Position numbers and translations under genes: made by a program. A stretch of 64,000 nt of DNA from Paracoccus aminovorans (lineage in GTDB: Bacteria > Pseudomonadota > Alphaproteobacteria > Rhodobacterales > Rhodobacteraceae), in the NCBI RefSeq assembly GCF_900005615.1, contig NZ_LN832562.1:186001-250000 (forward strand). The letters run 5' to 3'. Numbering within the stretch: position 1 is the stretch's first letter; each line of letters opens with the position of its first letter. Positions 52,534 through 61,524 of this stretch are shown piece after piece. The notes under the pieces were generated by a model. The model did not search any database and was not told where the DNA came from. It saw only the letters and a list, made by a program, of their open reading frames with translations.

Positions 52534-54606
52534 ATGAGCATGGACGGAGCGGGCATTGGCTCGGCGCCGAAGCGAGCGCGCACGCGTTTGGCCATCGATG
52601 TCGGCGGAACATTCACGGATGTTTTCGTTCTGGATTCGGACGGCAATCAGACCGTTGCGAAAGTTCCCAGCACCTCGAATCCCATCGATGCCATCATGAA
52701 TGGCGCCGAGGCGGCCAATATAGATTGGCACGACGTGGAATTGTTCACCCACGGCACGACGGTCGCCACCAATGCGCTGATCACGCGCAATTTCAAGCCG
52801 GCGGCGATGGTGACCACCAAGGGCTTCCGCGACGTTCTGGAAATCGGCCGCGGCACCCGCGAGGATCCCTGGGACGCCTATAAGGAAGGCACGCCCCCCT
52901 ATGTCCGCCGTCGCGACCGCTTCGTCGTTGGCGAACGCATCAACTATCGCGGCGAAATCATTGAACCGCTGGACGAAGATCAGGCCCGCGAAGTGGCCCG
53001 CATCCTGAAGAAGCGCAATGTGACGGCGGTGGCTGTCTGCTTTATCAACGCCTATGTCAACGGCGTGCATGAACAGCGCATGGCCGAAATCCTGGCCGAG
53101 GAATTGGGGCCGGATATCGCCATCACCACCTCGCATGAAACCCACCCGGAAATCTTCGAGGACGACCGTTTTTCGACCACGGTCGCGAATACGATCCTCG
53201 CGCCGATCATCCGTCCCTATGCCCGCGATATCGACCGCAGGACGACCGAGGCCGGTTATGAGGCCGATGTTCTGCTGCTGCATTCCGGCGGCGGCGTGAT
53301 GACGCCGGCGACGGCCGAGAAATATGCCGCACGCCTGGCGGCATCGGGGATCGCGGCCGGCGCCATCGCCAGCAAGTATTTCGCCGAATTGTGCGGATAC
53401 AGCAATGCCATCGGCCTGGATATGGGCGGAACCTCGGCCGATATTTCGCTGGCCGAGAATGGCCATCTGCGCACGACCGACAAATGGGAGGTGGATTGGG
53501 GCCATCCGATCTGTTTCCCCTCGATCGAGGTTCTGACCATCGGCGCGGGCGGCGGCTCGATTTCCTGGCTGGACAAGGCGGGGTCGCTGCGCAACGGGCC
53601 GCAATCGGCCGGATCGGTGCCGGGGCCGGCCTGCTACAAGGCGGGCGGGACCGAGCCGACCAATACCGATGCGAACATCATCCTGGGCCGGGTCGGAACC
53701 ACGCTCGCCGGCGGCAAGAAGTCTCTGGACCGCGATGCGGCGCTGACGGCGATGCACAAGATCGCCGATCCGCTGGGCCTCGATCTGGTCGAGGCGTCAC
53801 TCGCCACGCTGCGCGTCGCCAATGCCAATATGGCCGATGCGGTGCGCCTGATCTCGATCGCCCGCGGCCACGACCCGCGCGACTTCGCGCTGGTGGCCTT
53901 CGGCGGCGCCGGACCCCTGCATGGCGTGGACATCGCGCGGGAGCTGAACATTCCCGTGGTGATCGTGCCGCCGAACCCCGGCGTGACCTCGGCGGTCGGC
54001 TGCATGCTGGTCGATGTCCAGCATGACGTGACGCAGATGTTCTTCCAGGACGCGGCCTCGGCCGATCCGGCCGACATCGAGACCGCGTTCAAGGGGCTGG
54101 AGCAGGAAGGGCGCAATCGCCTGGAACGCGACGGCGTCGCCGCCAAGGACATGACCTTCCAGCGCTTCGTCGACATGCGCTATCGCGGCCAGTGGCGTTC
54201 GCTGGCGGTGCCGGTCCCGGGGCAGGTCAAGTCGATGGACGAGGCGCTGGCCATCTTCCACGACGAATACGAAAAGGCCCACAACTTCCGCCGCGAGGAC
54301 TTCCCGGTCGAGATCTATCGCCTGACGGTGCGCGCCATCGGCGTCACGCCCAAGCCCTCCTTCCCCAAGGTCGAGGTCGACCGGAACGGCAAGGCGGTTC
54401 CGAAGGGCACCCGCGAGGTCTGGTTCCACGGCCAGTCCGCGCCGATGACCACCAACCTCTACGACCGCGAGAACCTGCCGGCCGGGGTCACGATCAACGG
54501 GCCCGCGATCATCGACCAGCTCGATTCGACCACCGTCATCCCGCCCGGGGACGTGGCCTATATCGACGAATGGCTGAACATCCAGATCAAGCTTGGCGCG
54601 GCATGA
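52534..54606 (+). CDS. hyuA: Hydantoinase/oxoprolinase A-type subunit (HyuA)
   Basis: 690-residue ATP-binding subunit of a hydantoinase/oxoprolinase/carboxylase-family enzyme. The acetate-kinase-fold phosphate motifs are AIDVGGTFTDVFVLD near residue 20 and GLDMGGTSADISL; other features are FTHGTTVATNALI and VAFGGAGPLHG. Known relatives use ATP to open N-methylhydantoin, 5-oxoproline or caprolactam rings, or to carboxylate ketones. The nearby amine and cyclic-amide genes favour a cyclic amide such as N-methylhydantoin, a creatinine-breakdown intermediate. The start at 52534 has AAAGGAATT. Confidence 0.93.
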   Translation: MSMDGAGIGSAPKRARTRLAIDVGGTFTDVFVLDSDGNQTVAKVPSTSNPIDAIMNGAEAANIDWHDVELFTHGTTVATNALITRNFKPAAMVTTKGFRDVLEIGRGTREDPWDAYKEGTPPYVRRRDRFVVGERINYRGEIIEPLDEDQAREVARILKKRNVTAVAVCFINAYVNGVHEQRMAEILAEELGPDIAITTSHETHPEIFEDDRFSTTVANTILAPIIRPYARDIDRRTTEAGYEADVLLLHSGGGVMTPATAEKYAARLAASGIAAGAIASKYFAELCGYSNAIGLDMGGTSADISLAENGHLRTTDKWEVDWGHPICFPSIEVLTIGAGGGSISWLDKAGSLRNGPQSAGSVPGPACYKAGGTEPTNTDANIILGRVGTTLAGGKKSLDRDAALTAMHKIADPLGLDLVEASLATLRVANANMADAVRLISIARGHDPRDFALVAFGGAGPLHGVDIARELNIPVVIVPPNPGVTSAVGCMLVDVQHDVTQMFFQDAASADPADIETAFKGLEQEGRNRLERDGVAAKDMTFQRFVDMRYRGQWRSLAVPVPGQVKSMDEALAIFHDEYEKAHNFRREDFPVEIYRLTVRAIGVTPKPSFPKVEVDRNGKAVPKGTREVWFHGQSAPMTTNLYDRENLPAGVTINGPAIIDQLDSTTVIPPGDVAYIDEWLNIQIKLGAA

Positions 54607-54640
54607 GCGGCGCCACAACAGGAACAGGAGGACGAACGGC

Positions 54641-56725
54641 ATGAACAAGATGACCAAATTCACCGGACTGTCTGACAAGGGCATCCAGCATCCCCCGCCC
54701 CCCGAAATGCGCATGACCGAGTTCAAGTCGGAACTCGACCCGATCACCTTCGAGGTGCTGCGCAACGCCTTCGTCAACATCGTCGACCAGATGGCCGAGC
54801 AGTTGCTGAGGACCTGCTATTCCTTCGTGATCTACTGCCGCGACTTCTCGTCGGGGCTCAGCGATCCGCAGGGCAACCTGGTGATGCAGGGCACCGGCGA
54901 CATCGCAGCCCATGTCGGCACGCTGCACTATACCTGCAAGGCGGTGATCGAGGAGTTCGGCGACGACATCAACCCGGGCGACGTCTTCATCATCAACGAC
55001 CCGTTCCGGGGCGGCAGCCACTTCAACGACACCCGCATCCTGCGGCCGATGTTCTACAAGGGCGAGCTGATCGGCTATTCCCAGGCGAACGGCCATTGGG
55101 CGGACATGGGCGGCGCCACGCCCGGCTCGTTCAACATCACCGCGCTCGACCACATGGGCGAGGGGCTGCGCATCACCCCGGTGCGGGTCTGGAGCAAGGG
55201 CGTCTGGCTGGACGACGTGGCCAAGATGATCGCCGCCAACACCCGCAACCCCGGCGACGTCATCGGCGACATGCAGGCCCAGGCCGAGGCGACCGCCGTC
55301 GCCGAGCGCGAGATCCAGCGGCTTTGCGACAAATACGGTGTCGAGACCATCAAGACCGCCTTCAAGGAGGTCCAGGACTGGGTCGAGGTGCTGATGCGCA
55401 ACCGCCTGGCCGAGCTGCCCGACGGCACCTGGTATGCCGAGGACTACATCGACCAGGACCCGAAGCTGGAAGAGGGCCTGATCCCGATCAAGATCAAGTT
55501 CACCATCGACGGCAACCATGCGCATTACGACCTGTCGGGCTCGCATCCCCAGATCTCGACCTTCCTGAACGCCGCCTATGGCGGGTCGTTCGCCGGGATC
55601 GTCGCGGGGACGAAATACCAGTTCCCCGACCTGCCGCTGAACTCGGGCCTCTACCGGGCGGTGACCGTCAACGTCGGCGAGCCGGGAACGGTGGTGAACG
55701 CGGAATGGCCCAGTCCCTGCGCCGGCTTCTGTTCGGGTCCGTTCGAGAAGCTGATGAACTCGGTCTTCGGGCTTTGGGCGAATATCCTGCCCGAGCGGAC
55801 GATGGGCTGCGCCTTCAACCTGGAATACCTGCTGGTCGGCGGCCGCGACACCCGCATCCAGGGACGGCCCTACTTCATGTGGTATGACTGGATGGCCGGC
55901 GGCTGGGGCGGGCGCAACGGCCGCGACGGCTTCAACGCCACCGCCCCGGTCTTTGGCGCGCAATACGGCGTCCAGCCGTTGGAGGGCCAGGAACGGCTCG
56001 CCCCGGTGCTGACCAAGTGCCACGACTTCGTGCAGGACTCGGCGGGTCCGGGCGAGGCACGCGGCGGGCTTGGTGCGGTCAAGGGCGGCGCCGTCTTCGA
56101 GGGCGAGCGCATCGTGGTGTCTTACTGCTGCGACCGCGAGCGTTCCGTCACCTGGGGCATGTGGGGCGGGCTGCCCTCGATCCCGCACGGGGTCTGGCTG
56201 AACAAGGGGACCGACCGCGAGCGCTATCTCGGCTCGATCTTCTCGAATCTGCCCATCGAGCTTGACGACGTGTTCACCCGGCCCTCGGCCGGCGGTGGCG
56301 GGGTCGGCGATCCGCTGATGCGCGATCCGCAACTGGTCTGCGAGGACGTGGCCGACGAATATGTCAGCGTCGAGCGCGCGCGCATCGACTATGGCGTCGT
56401 GATCCGGGTTATCGACAGCGATCTTGCCCAATACGAGGTCGATGAAGAGGCGACCGAGCAGGAGCGCAAGCGCATCGCCGAGGAACGCCTGGGCTGGCTC
56501 GACGAGGACCCCGAGTCGGTCGCCGTGCGCTATCGTTCGGGCGAGTTCACCGACATGGACTGCATCCGGCAATATGGCGTGATCCTGGACTGGGGCAGCG
56601 GCAAGCTGCTCGACAACACCACGCGCCAGTTCCGCGCGATGATGAAGCGGCGGGTCGTGCCCTACTGGGGCAAGACGCTCGCGGTGCTGAGCAAGGAGGC
56701 CTCGGACCGGGCGCGCGCCGCCTGA
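54641..56725 (+). CDS. hyuB: Hydantoinase B-type subunit (HyuB)
   Basis: 694-residue partner of HyuA, longer than the usual 560-600 residues because of a C-terminal extension with many acidic residues (VDEEATEQERKRIAEERLGW). Family sequence includes DPITFEVLRNAFVNIVDQMAE, then FIINDPFRGGSHFNDTRI and GTGDIAAHVG. The ATG at 54641 follows GGAGGAC, 34 bases after hyuA. The long C-terminus, roughly residues 600-694, resembles the variant found in acetone-carboxylase-like B subunits. HyuA and HyuB together should form the active complex. Confidence 0.92.
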   Translation: MNKMTKFTGLSDKGIQHPPPPEMRMTEFKSELDPITFEVLRNAFVNIVDQMAEQLLRTCYSFVIYCRDFSSGLSDPQGNLVMQGTGDIAAHVGTLHYTCKAVIEEFGDDINPGDVFIINDPFRGGSHFNDTRILRPMFYKGELIGYSQANGHWADMGGATPGSFNITALDHMGEGLRITPVRVWSKGVWLDDVAKMIAANTRNPGDVIGDMQAQAEATAVAEREIQRLCDKYGVETIKTAFKEVQDWVEVLMRNRLAELPDGTWYAEDYIDQDPKLEEGLIPIKIKFTIDGNHAHYDLSGSHPQISTFLNAAYGGSFAGIVAGTKYQFPDLPLNSGLYRAVTVNVGEPGTVVNAEWPSPCAGFCSGPFEKLMNSVFGLWANILPERTMGCAFNLEYLLVGGRDTRIQGRPYFMWYDWMAGGWGGRNGRDGFNATAPVFGAQYGVQPLEGQERLAPVLTKCHDFVQDSAGPGEARGGLGAVKGGAVFEGERIVVSYCCDRERSVTWGMWGGLPSIPHGVWLNKGTDRERYLGSIFSNLPIELDDVFTRPSAGGGGVGDPLMRDPQLVCEDVADEYVSVERARIDYGVVIRVIDSDLAQYEVDEEATEQERKRIAEERLGWLDEDPESVAVRYRSGEFTDMDCIRQYGVILDWGSGKLLDNTTRQFRAMMKRRVVPYWGKTLAVLSKEASDRARAA

Positions 56726-57047
56726 GTCCAGGGCGGGGCGCTCTGCCCCATGAACGGCCGGGGCGGCGAGACCAGCCGCCGCCCCTCCTCTGGCCCGACC
56801 GGCCAAACTCCACGGAATTCACACGGATGTCGGACTACAAGACTGCCCGGAGCAGATCTGACTCCCTCCCGATCAGATGACTTCCCGAACTGACCTTCCG
56901 GCGTGAAAGCACGGCCAGGGTCGACGCTGTTCAAGGCAGATCACCAGCCGGGTGCCCGTTGCGGTCGAAAAGACCGCCGTCCCCCCGCAAGCCTGATGCC
57001 ACCGATATCCGATTTCTAAGGCAGTTCAACTTGAGGAGTCGGAAGTC
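56726..57047 (+). other. Intergenic, hyuB to NCS1 permease
   Basis: 322 bases without a gene. GGGGCGGC (56760-56767) can pair with GCCGCCCC (56778-56785) soon after the hyuB stop and may be a terminator or processing site; no T-tract follows. A separate promoter for the permease may lie in the AT-richer second half. GAGGAG precedes the next start. Confidence 0.45.
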
Positions 57048-58676
57048 ATGACCACCGCCAGAACCATTCCAGCCCCGGAAATCATCTATCACGACGAGCC
57101 AGAAGTCTTGCGACAGGCCGCGGCGGAAGATTTCTCGTTGCATATCGTGCCGCCCACCTGGCGAAGCTCCCGGTTTTCGCTTTCCATGGCCTGGTTCGGC
57201 CTGATGAGCGCCATGTTCTGGGTCGTCGTCGGCAGCACCGTCGCCCTGACCGTCGGCACGATCAACACCCTGATCGGCATCGCGCTTTCGACGGTCGTCT
57301 ACGGGATCCTGTGCAATATCGCGGCGCGTTTCGCCGCACGCAGCGGCACCAGCGTGGCGCTGTTTTCGCGTGCGGTCTTCGGGCAGGTCGGCGCCACCTT
57401 CGCCGCCCTGCTGTTCGGCGTGACGATCACCTATTACGCCATCGCCGAAGGCTCGATCGTGGCCATCGCGCTGCAGGATTATTTCGGCGGGCCGATGAGC
57501 CTGTGGTATTTCATCGTCTGCCTCTACAGCGCGCCCCTGGTGATGCGGGGCGTGCGGACCTGGCTGGACCGGATCAACGGCATCCTGCTGCCGCTCTACG
57601 TCTTCGGCCTGATGGCCTGCGTGATCTGGGCGATCTCGAAACACGGCTATTCCGGCGCCTGGCTGACGCAGCTTCCGCCCGGCCATGCCGATCTTGGCGT
57701 GCCCGGCTGGTGGTTCGCCTTCACCGTCTACATGGGCGTCTGGGTCGTGGTGATGATGACCTGGGACGTCGCCCGTTTCGGCCGCAAGGAGGATTCGCGT
57801 TACAACGGCAACTTCACCTTCGGCATTCCCTTCTATGTCGTGACCCTGTTGATCAACGGCGCCGTGGGGATGTTCATCGCCCATACCATCCCGATCGAGG
57901 GGCAGTTGTCCGAGACCTCGGCCATCATCGGCATCGTGGCGCTGATGGGACCGTTCGGCGTGCTGCTGGTCTGGGCCAGCCAGACCCGGATCAACACGAT
58001 CAACTTCTACCTGTCCTCGACCAACATGCAGAACTTCTTCGCCCGCGCGTTCAAGATCTCATGGCCGCGCACGGTCTGGGTGGTGATCATGACGGTGGTC
58101 ATCTTCCTGATCATGCTCACCAATGTCTTCGGCTATCTGCTGCTGACGCTGCAGTTCCAGGGCGTCATCATCGTGGCCTGGGTGGGCGTCGCCATGACCC
58201 ATATCGGCTGGTGCTACCTGCGCGGCATCCGCGCCGACATGCTGGAATTCCGGCCCGGCCGGGTGCCGCTGGTCAATCCGGGCGGCCTGGGCGCCTGGAT
58301 CATCGCCTCGGCGGTGGGCTGTTTCCTGATGGTCTTCGGCGGCAGCTTCGGCGGCATCTGGGCGCCTCCGATCACCCTTGCCATCGCGGTGGTCATCTAT
58401 GCCGCCGCTCTGGGGGTGGCCCGCCGGAACTGGTATGTCGAGGATCGCCCTTTCGATCCCCGCAAGGAGGTCGACGATCCCTGGGCGGCAAGAATCCGGT
58501 GCCATCACTGCAACCAGGCCTATATCGCGCATGAGATGGACCGCGATCCCTCTTCGGATCACGCGCCGATTTGCCTTGCCTGCGCCTCGGACCGCAGCGA
58601 GTTCCTGATCGCCGCCAGGGCCGAGGCGCGAGCCTATGGCGGCACCGCCGGACAGATCGATCTGGCGACCCCCTGA
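57048..58676 (+). CDS. NCS1-family permease with C-terminal zinc ribbon
   Basis: 542-residue inner-membrane transporter. About twelve helices run from SMAWFGLMSAMFWVVVGSTV to near residue 465. NCS1-type features include ISLFSRAVFGQ-like VALFSRAVFGQVGA and MMTWDVARFGRKED. The cytoplasmic tail holds two Cys pairs, C485-x2-C488 and C509-x2-C512 (RCHHCNQ, CLAC), which fit a zinc ribbon not normally found in this family. It probably imports the ring compound opened by HyuAB. The zinc ribbon may let the tail bind a partner protein or regulate transport. Confidence 0.9.
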   Translation: MTTARTIPAPEIIYHDEPEVLRQAAAEDFSLHIVPPTWRSSRFSLSMAWFGLMSAMFWVVVGSTVALTVGTINTLIGIALSTVVYGILCNIAARFAARSGTSVALFSRAVFGQVGATFAALLFGVTITYYAIAEGSIVAIALQDYFGGPMSLWYFIVCLYSAPLVMRGVRTWLDRINGILLPLYVFGLMACVIWAISKHGYSGAWLTQLPPGHADLGVPGWWFAFTVYMGVWVVVMMTWDVARFGRKEDSRYNGNFTFGIPFYVVTLLINGAVGMFIAHTIPIEGQLSETSAIIGIVALMGPFGVLLVWASQTRINTINFYLSSTNMQNFFARAFKISWPRTVWVVIMTVVIFLIMLTNVFGYLLLTLQFQGVIIVAWVGVAMTHIGWCYLRGIRADMLEFRPGRVPLVNPGGLGAWIIASAVGCFLMVFGGSFGGIWAPPITLAIAVVIYAAALGVARRNWYVEDRPFDPRKEVDDPWAARIRCHHCNQAYIAHEMDRDPSSDHAPICLACASDRSEFLIAARAEARAYGGTAGQIDLATP

Positions 58677-58693
58677 GGGCCAAACATCTTGCT

Positions 58694-58720
58694 TGGGCTG
58701 CGCGCTTGCCGTGCAGCCCA
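58694..58720. terminator. Bidirectional terminator, NCS1 permease / amiR
   Basis: TGGGCTGC (58694-58701) pairs with GCAGCCCA (58713-58720) around an 11-base loop, followed by TTTCATG on the plus strand. It lies in the 57-base gap between convergent genes. Confidence 0.7.
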
Positions 58721-58733
58721 TTTCATGTCGATA

Positions 58734-59393
58734 TTACCTCTCGTCCTCTTGAATCAGGTTTTCGTCATCCTCGCGCCAATCCATGCCGGACAGGATCTGG
58801 CTGGAAACGACATCGACCGTCGTCCGCCTTTTCATCGCAAGGTGCCGCAATAGGCGATAGGCTTCCTTCTCGGAATGGCTATCGGTCAGCATGACCGCAA
58901 GTTTCGCCCGCTCGACCGTGCGGCAGGATTCGAGCTTGGCCTGCAAACGGGCCAGATTCATCCGCAGCCGCAACACACGTCGGTGGTTGTTGACCGCTGC
59001 GAGCAGATTGGTGAGAATCCCGAACGGCCGGATCGGCAGGCCGATCACCGCGTTGACCCGCATATGCAGCAGGCGGTCGATCGACAGCGGGCTTTCGTAA
59101 TCGATGACGGCGATCAGCACGGCAGAAGGATCCTCGGCCTGCCAATGAAACGTCAGCTTGCTTTCGATTACTCGATCGACCATGACGAAAACGATATCGA
59201 TATCTTCGGCATAAGCAGGCGGCGGCGGCCAGGATTCCTGGACCTGGCAACCGATCCGTTCAAGATGGGACCGCAAGGCCAGACCGTCGTTGTTCATCGG
59301 CTGAACAAGCAGAACCTTCAGGGTCCGTAGATCCTTGATCAGGAAGGGCTGTCCTTTTTCGCTGGCAAAGGGCTCGCTTCGTCCAGGTCGCAT
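58734..59393 (-). CDS. amiR: AmiR/NasT-family ANTAR antiterminator
   Basis: 219-residue RNA-binding response-regulator-like protein. The N-terminal pseudo-receiver domain resembles Pseudomonas AmiR (LKVLLVQP, HLERIGCQVQESWPPPPAY). A coiled coil follows (LRMNLARLQAKLE), then the C-terminal ANTAR domain (SEKEAYRLLRHLAMKRRTTV). ANTAR proteins bind paired stem-loops in leader RNA and prevent termination. The start at 59393 has AAGGA; the frame is open upstream over the amiC 3' end. It is controlled by the AmiC-like sensor encoded just before it. Confidence 0.9.
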   Translation of the reverse strand: MRPGRSEPFASEKGQPFLIKDLRTLKVLLVQPMNNDGLALRSHLERIGCQVQESWPPPPAYAEDIDIVFVMVDRVIESKLTFHWQAEDPSAVLIAVIDYESPLSIDRLLHMRVNAVIGLPIRPFGILTNLLAAVNNHRRVLRLRMNLARLQAKLESCRTVERAKLAVMLTDSHSEKEAYRLLRHLAMKRRTTVDVVSSQILSGMDWREDDENLIQEDER

Positions 59394-59466
59394 TTCAGAT
59401 CCTTTTGCGAAAAGGTTCACCGCCTCGGGCTGCTTCGATTCGACCGCGATTCCCGAAACGTCGTCA

Positions 59467-60657
59467 TTATCTCCGGGCTCGCAAATCGTCTGGCCAATCG
59501 AAATCGGGCGGGTTCGCCTCTGGCGGAAGCGCGCTGTCCGAAAGCAGGGAATAGGTGGTCCGATAGGGATCCGGTCGAACGGCATGGCGGGTTTCGGCGA
59601 CGATATCGAATTGACCGTCCTTGCGCGCGATTCCGATCTTGGGCCAGACGTGGCAATGCGCATTCAACGGATCGATGGTGATCCGCCCTTGCGGCGCATC
59701 GAAGGATGCACCCAGGACCTCCGACCGGATCGAGTTGATATTGTCCGGATCGCAGCTGCGCATCGCCTGCGCCACCACATGGGCCTGGGTATAGGCGGCG
59801 TCCCAGCACATGTTGGCATCCGGCGGCTCGCCGCGCATCGCCGTATAGCGCTGCAGACAGGCCTTGTTGGCGGCATTCGGCTGGGAGGCGAAATAGGTGG
59901 CGGCGGTGATGTGCCCGGCGGTCGCACCGGCACCGATTTCCCTTATGTCCGTTTCGCTGGTCGTCAGGCTTGCGACCGCGATATGCCCGCCGTCCAGGCC
60001 GTTTTCGGCAAGAGCATTATAGAATTGCAAATTTGAATGCCCGACGAAGTTGTTGAAGATGATGTCGGGGCTGCATCTTTTTATATCCGCCATCAGGGCA
60101 TCGAATTCCTTCGATGTCGCATCATCTCCCAGATAGCACTGACCCAGGATCTCGCCGCCGCCCGAGGCGATCAGATCGCCCATTATCCTTCCGGATTCGC
60201 GGGGCCAGACATAATCTGAGCCGACGATATAAAGCCGCGGCGAAAAATTCTCGAGAAGATAAAGCGCCAGGAACAGACTGTTCTGGTTGGGAACCGCGCC
60301 GAAATAGATGATGTTTTCCGAATATTCGAACCCTTCGTATTGCGCGGGATAGCACAGAAGGCCGGCCTCCTTGTCAAGAACGTTCAGCACTGCCTTGCGT
60401 TGCCGAGAGGTATAGCATCCCAATATGACCTTGACCTTGCTTTCCGTAAGCAGCTCTGCCGCCAATTGCTGATATGCCGTCGGATCCCCCATCGGATCAC
60501 GATAAACAGGCACAAGTTCGCGGCCGTCTATGCCGCCTGCCTTGTTGATTTCTTCGATGGCGAATTTTGTGGCCGACAGCATGCTCCGTTCGGTAACGGC
60601 GGTCCACCCGGATCTGGAAAACAAAACTCCAATATAAATCGGCTGATCGCTTTTCAT
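59467..60657 (-). CDS. amiC: AmiC-like cytoplasmic ligand sensor
   Basis: 396-residue periplasmic-binding-fold protein without a signal peptide, like AmiC of Pseudomonas aeruginosa, which holds AmiR inactive until an amide binds. Shared sequence includes GCYTSRQRKAV, LLCYPAQYEGFEYS and ASLTTSETDI. Two pocket positions differ from AmiC as I recall it: Ala105 and Gln106 stand where AmiC has Thr106 and Pro107, while Tyr82, Ser84 and Tyr103 match. The ligand is therefore probably larger or more polar than acetamide, e.g. a hydantoin. The start at 60657 has AAAGG. Confidence 0.92.
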   Translation of the reverse strand: MKSDQPIYIGVLFSRSGWTAVTERSMLSATKFAIEEINKAGGIDGRELVPVYRDPMGDPTAYQQLAAELLTESKVKVILGCYTSRQRKAVLNVLDKEAGLLCYPAQYEGFEYSENIIYFGAVPNQNSLFLALYLLENFSPRLYIVGSDYVWPRESGRIMGDLIASGGGEILGQCYLGDDATSKEFDALMADIKRCSPDIIFNNFVGHSNLQFYNALAENGLDGGHIAVASLTTSETDIREIGAGATAGHITAATYFASQPNAANKACLQRYTAMRGEPPDANMCWDAAYTQAHVVAQAMRSCDPDNINSIRSEVLGASFDAPQGRITIDPLNAHCHVWPKIGIARKDGQFDIVAETRHAVRPDPYRTTYSLLSDSALPPEANPPDFDWPDDLRARR

Positions 60658-60726
60658 TTGAGCTAACCTTTCTACGGAAACTCGGCAGCCTGGGTCGTCA
60701 AGGGCCGTTCCAGCCTGCTTGTCTTG

Positions 60727-60755
60727 ACAGTATGTGAGCGCGATCAGCCGGTCAA
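60727..60755 (-). promoter_or_regulatory. Sigma-70 type promoter for amiCR
   Basis: On the minus strand TTGACC (complement of 60750-60755) and TACTGT (complement of 60727-60732) are separated by exactly 17 bases. The -10 element lies 70 bases before the amiC start codon. Confidence 0.6.
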
Positions 60756-61497
60756 CATTTGTCCGGCCAATGCTCGGCCGCAGCAATCCTTCTATAAGAG
60801 GCGGGACCGCGAACCGGTGTCGGATACGGGCGAAAATGCGGGAAATGGATCTGTATCGACGCGGAAAGCGGCCTGTCCTTCAAAAGGCCTTTTCAGAATC
60901 CGCGTGGCCGGGCGACTCTGGGCGTCGCAGCAGGCCTCCCACGATGCCGTCTAAGGCAACGCCATTCTTGCGGCCCACCGGCAGTGGGAATCTCGCTATC
61001 CCGGAAAAGCAGAGGGGCTGCCGGCCGGCGACGTCAATTTGCGGTGGAGGGGTGAAATCGGGAAACGCGTCCGGCGTGGCTTCCATAGGGCTGCCGGGGT
61101 CCGCACTTCGCGTTCTGACGGAGGCGCCCGTCATTGTGGTGCTGGCTGCGGCGAACCAAACCCTTCTTCATAGGTGCGCGCATTGAGCCCGGCAGGGCTG
61201 CCTTGGAGGTGCGCTTCCGGAAGGGATGGCCAGCGGCAAGCCCGGGCAAGATGTTTGCACCGACCTGAACCGGCGCTGTGCGGGTTTAGGCCCGAGCCTT
61301 GCCGGAAGGAAGCGCCGACCCGCTGCGGCGGGCGCAGCGCAATGCCTTGCGCTGCGCTTTGGCGTAAGGGGACCGGGGTTCCGATCTCCTTACTCCTTAC
61401 GATGCCGCGCCATTCATCCTGTGGATCGACCCGTGGCGGAGAAAAGCGGTCGATCCGCGGCGGCACGCAGTGGCTTAGAAAGAGGATCCCGGGCTCG

Positions 61498-61519
61498 GGG
61501 GCCGAGGGGCGCCGGCCCC
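61498..61519 (-). terminator. Hairpin after ProP-like gene
   Basis: GGGGCCG (61498-61504) pairs with CGGCCCC (61513-61519), 7 bp with an 8-base loop, 5 bases beyond the stop codon of the symporter gene. No T-tract follows. Confidence 0.45.
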
Positions 61520-61524
61520 GAAGC

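Larger units (their letters stand above)
60658..61524. other. Long intergenic region, amiC to proP-like gene
   Basis: 867 bases with no gene that I can support. The short open frames here lack a ribosome site and family sequence. The end near amiC holds its promoter (60727-60755). The far end has a hairpin 5 bases past the symporter stop (61498-61519). The remainder could be eroded coding sequence. Confidence 0.5.

Noticed and set aside
49523..52612. Open frame of 1029 codons antisense to the TonB receptor
   Set aside because: It mirrors the receptor gene, has no family sequence or ribosome site, and is a side effect of high GC content.
60880..61134. 84-codon minus-strand frame in the long gap
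   Set aside because: No ribosome site, no recognisable family, and overlapping frames of similar length exist; it was left as non-coding.
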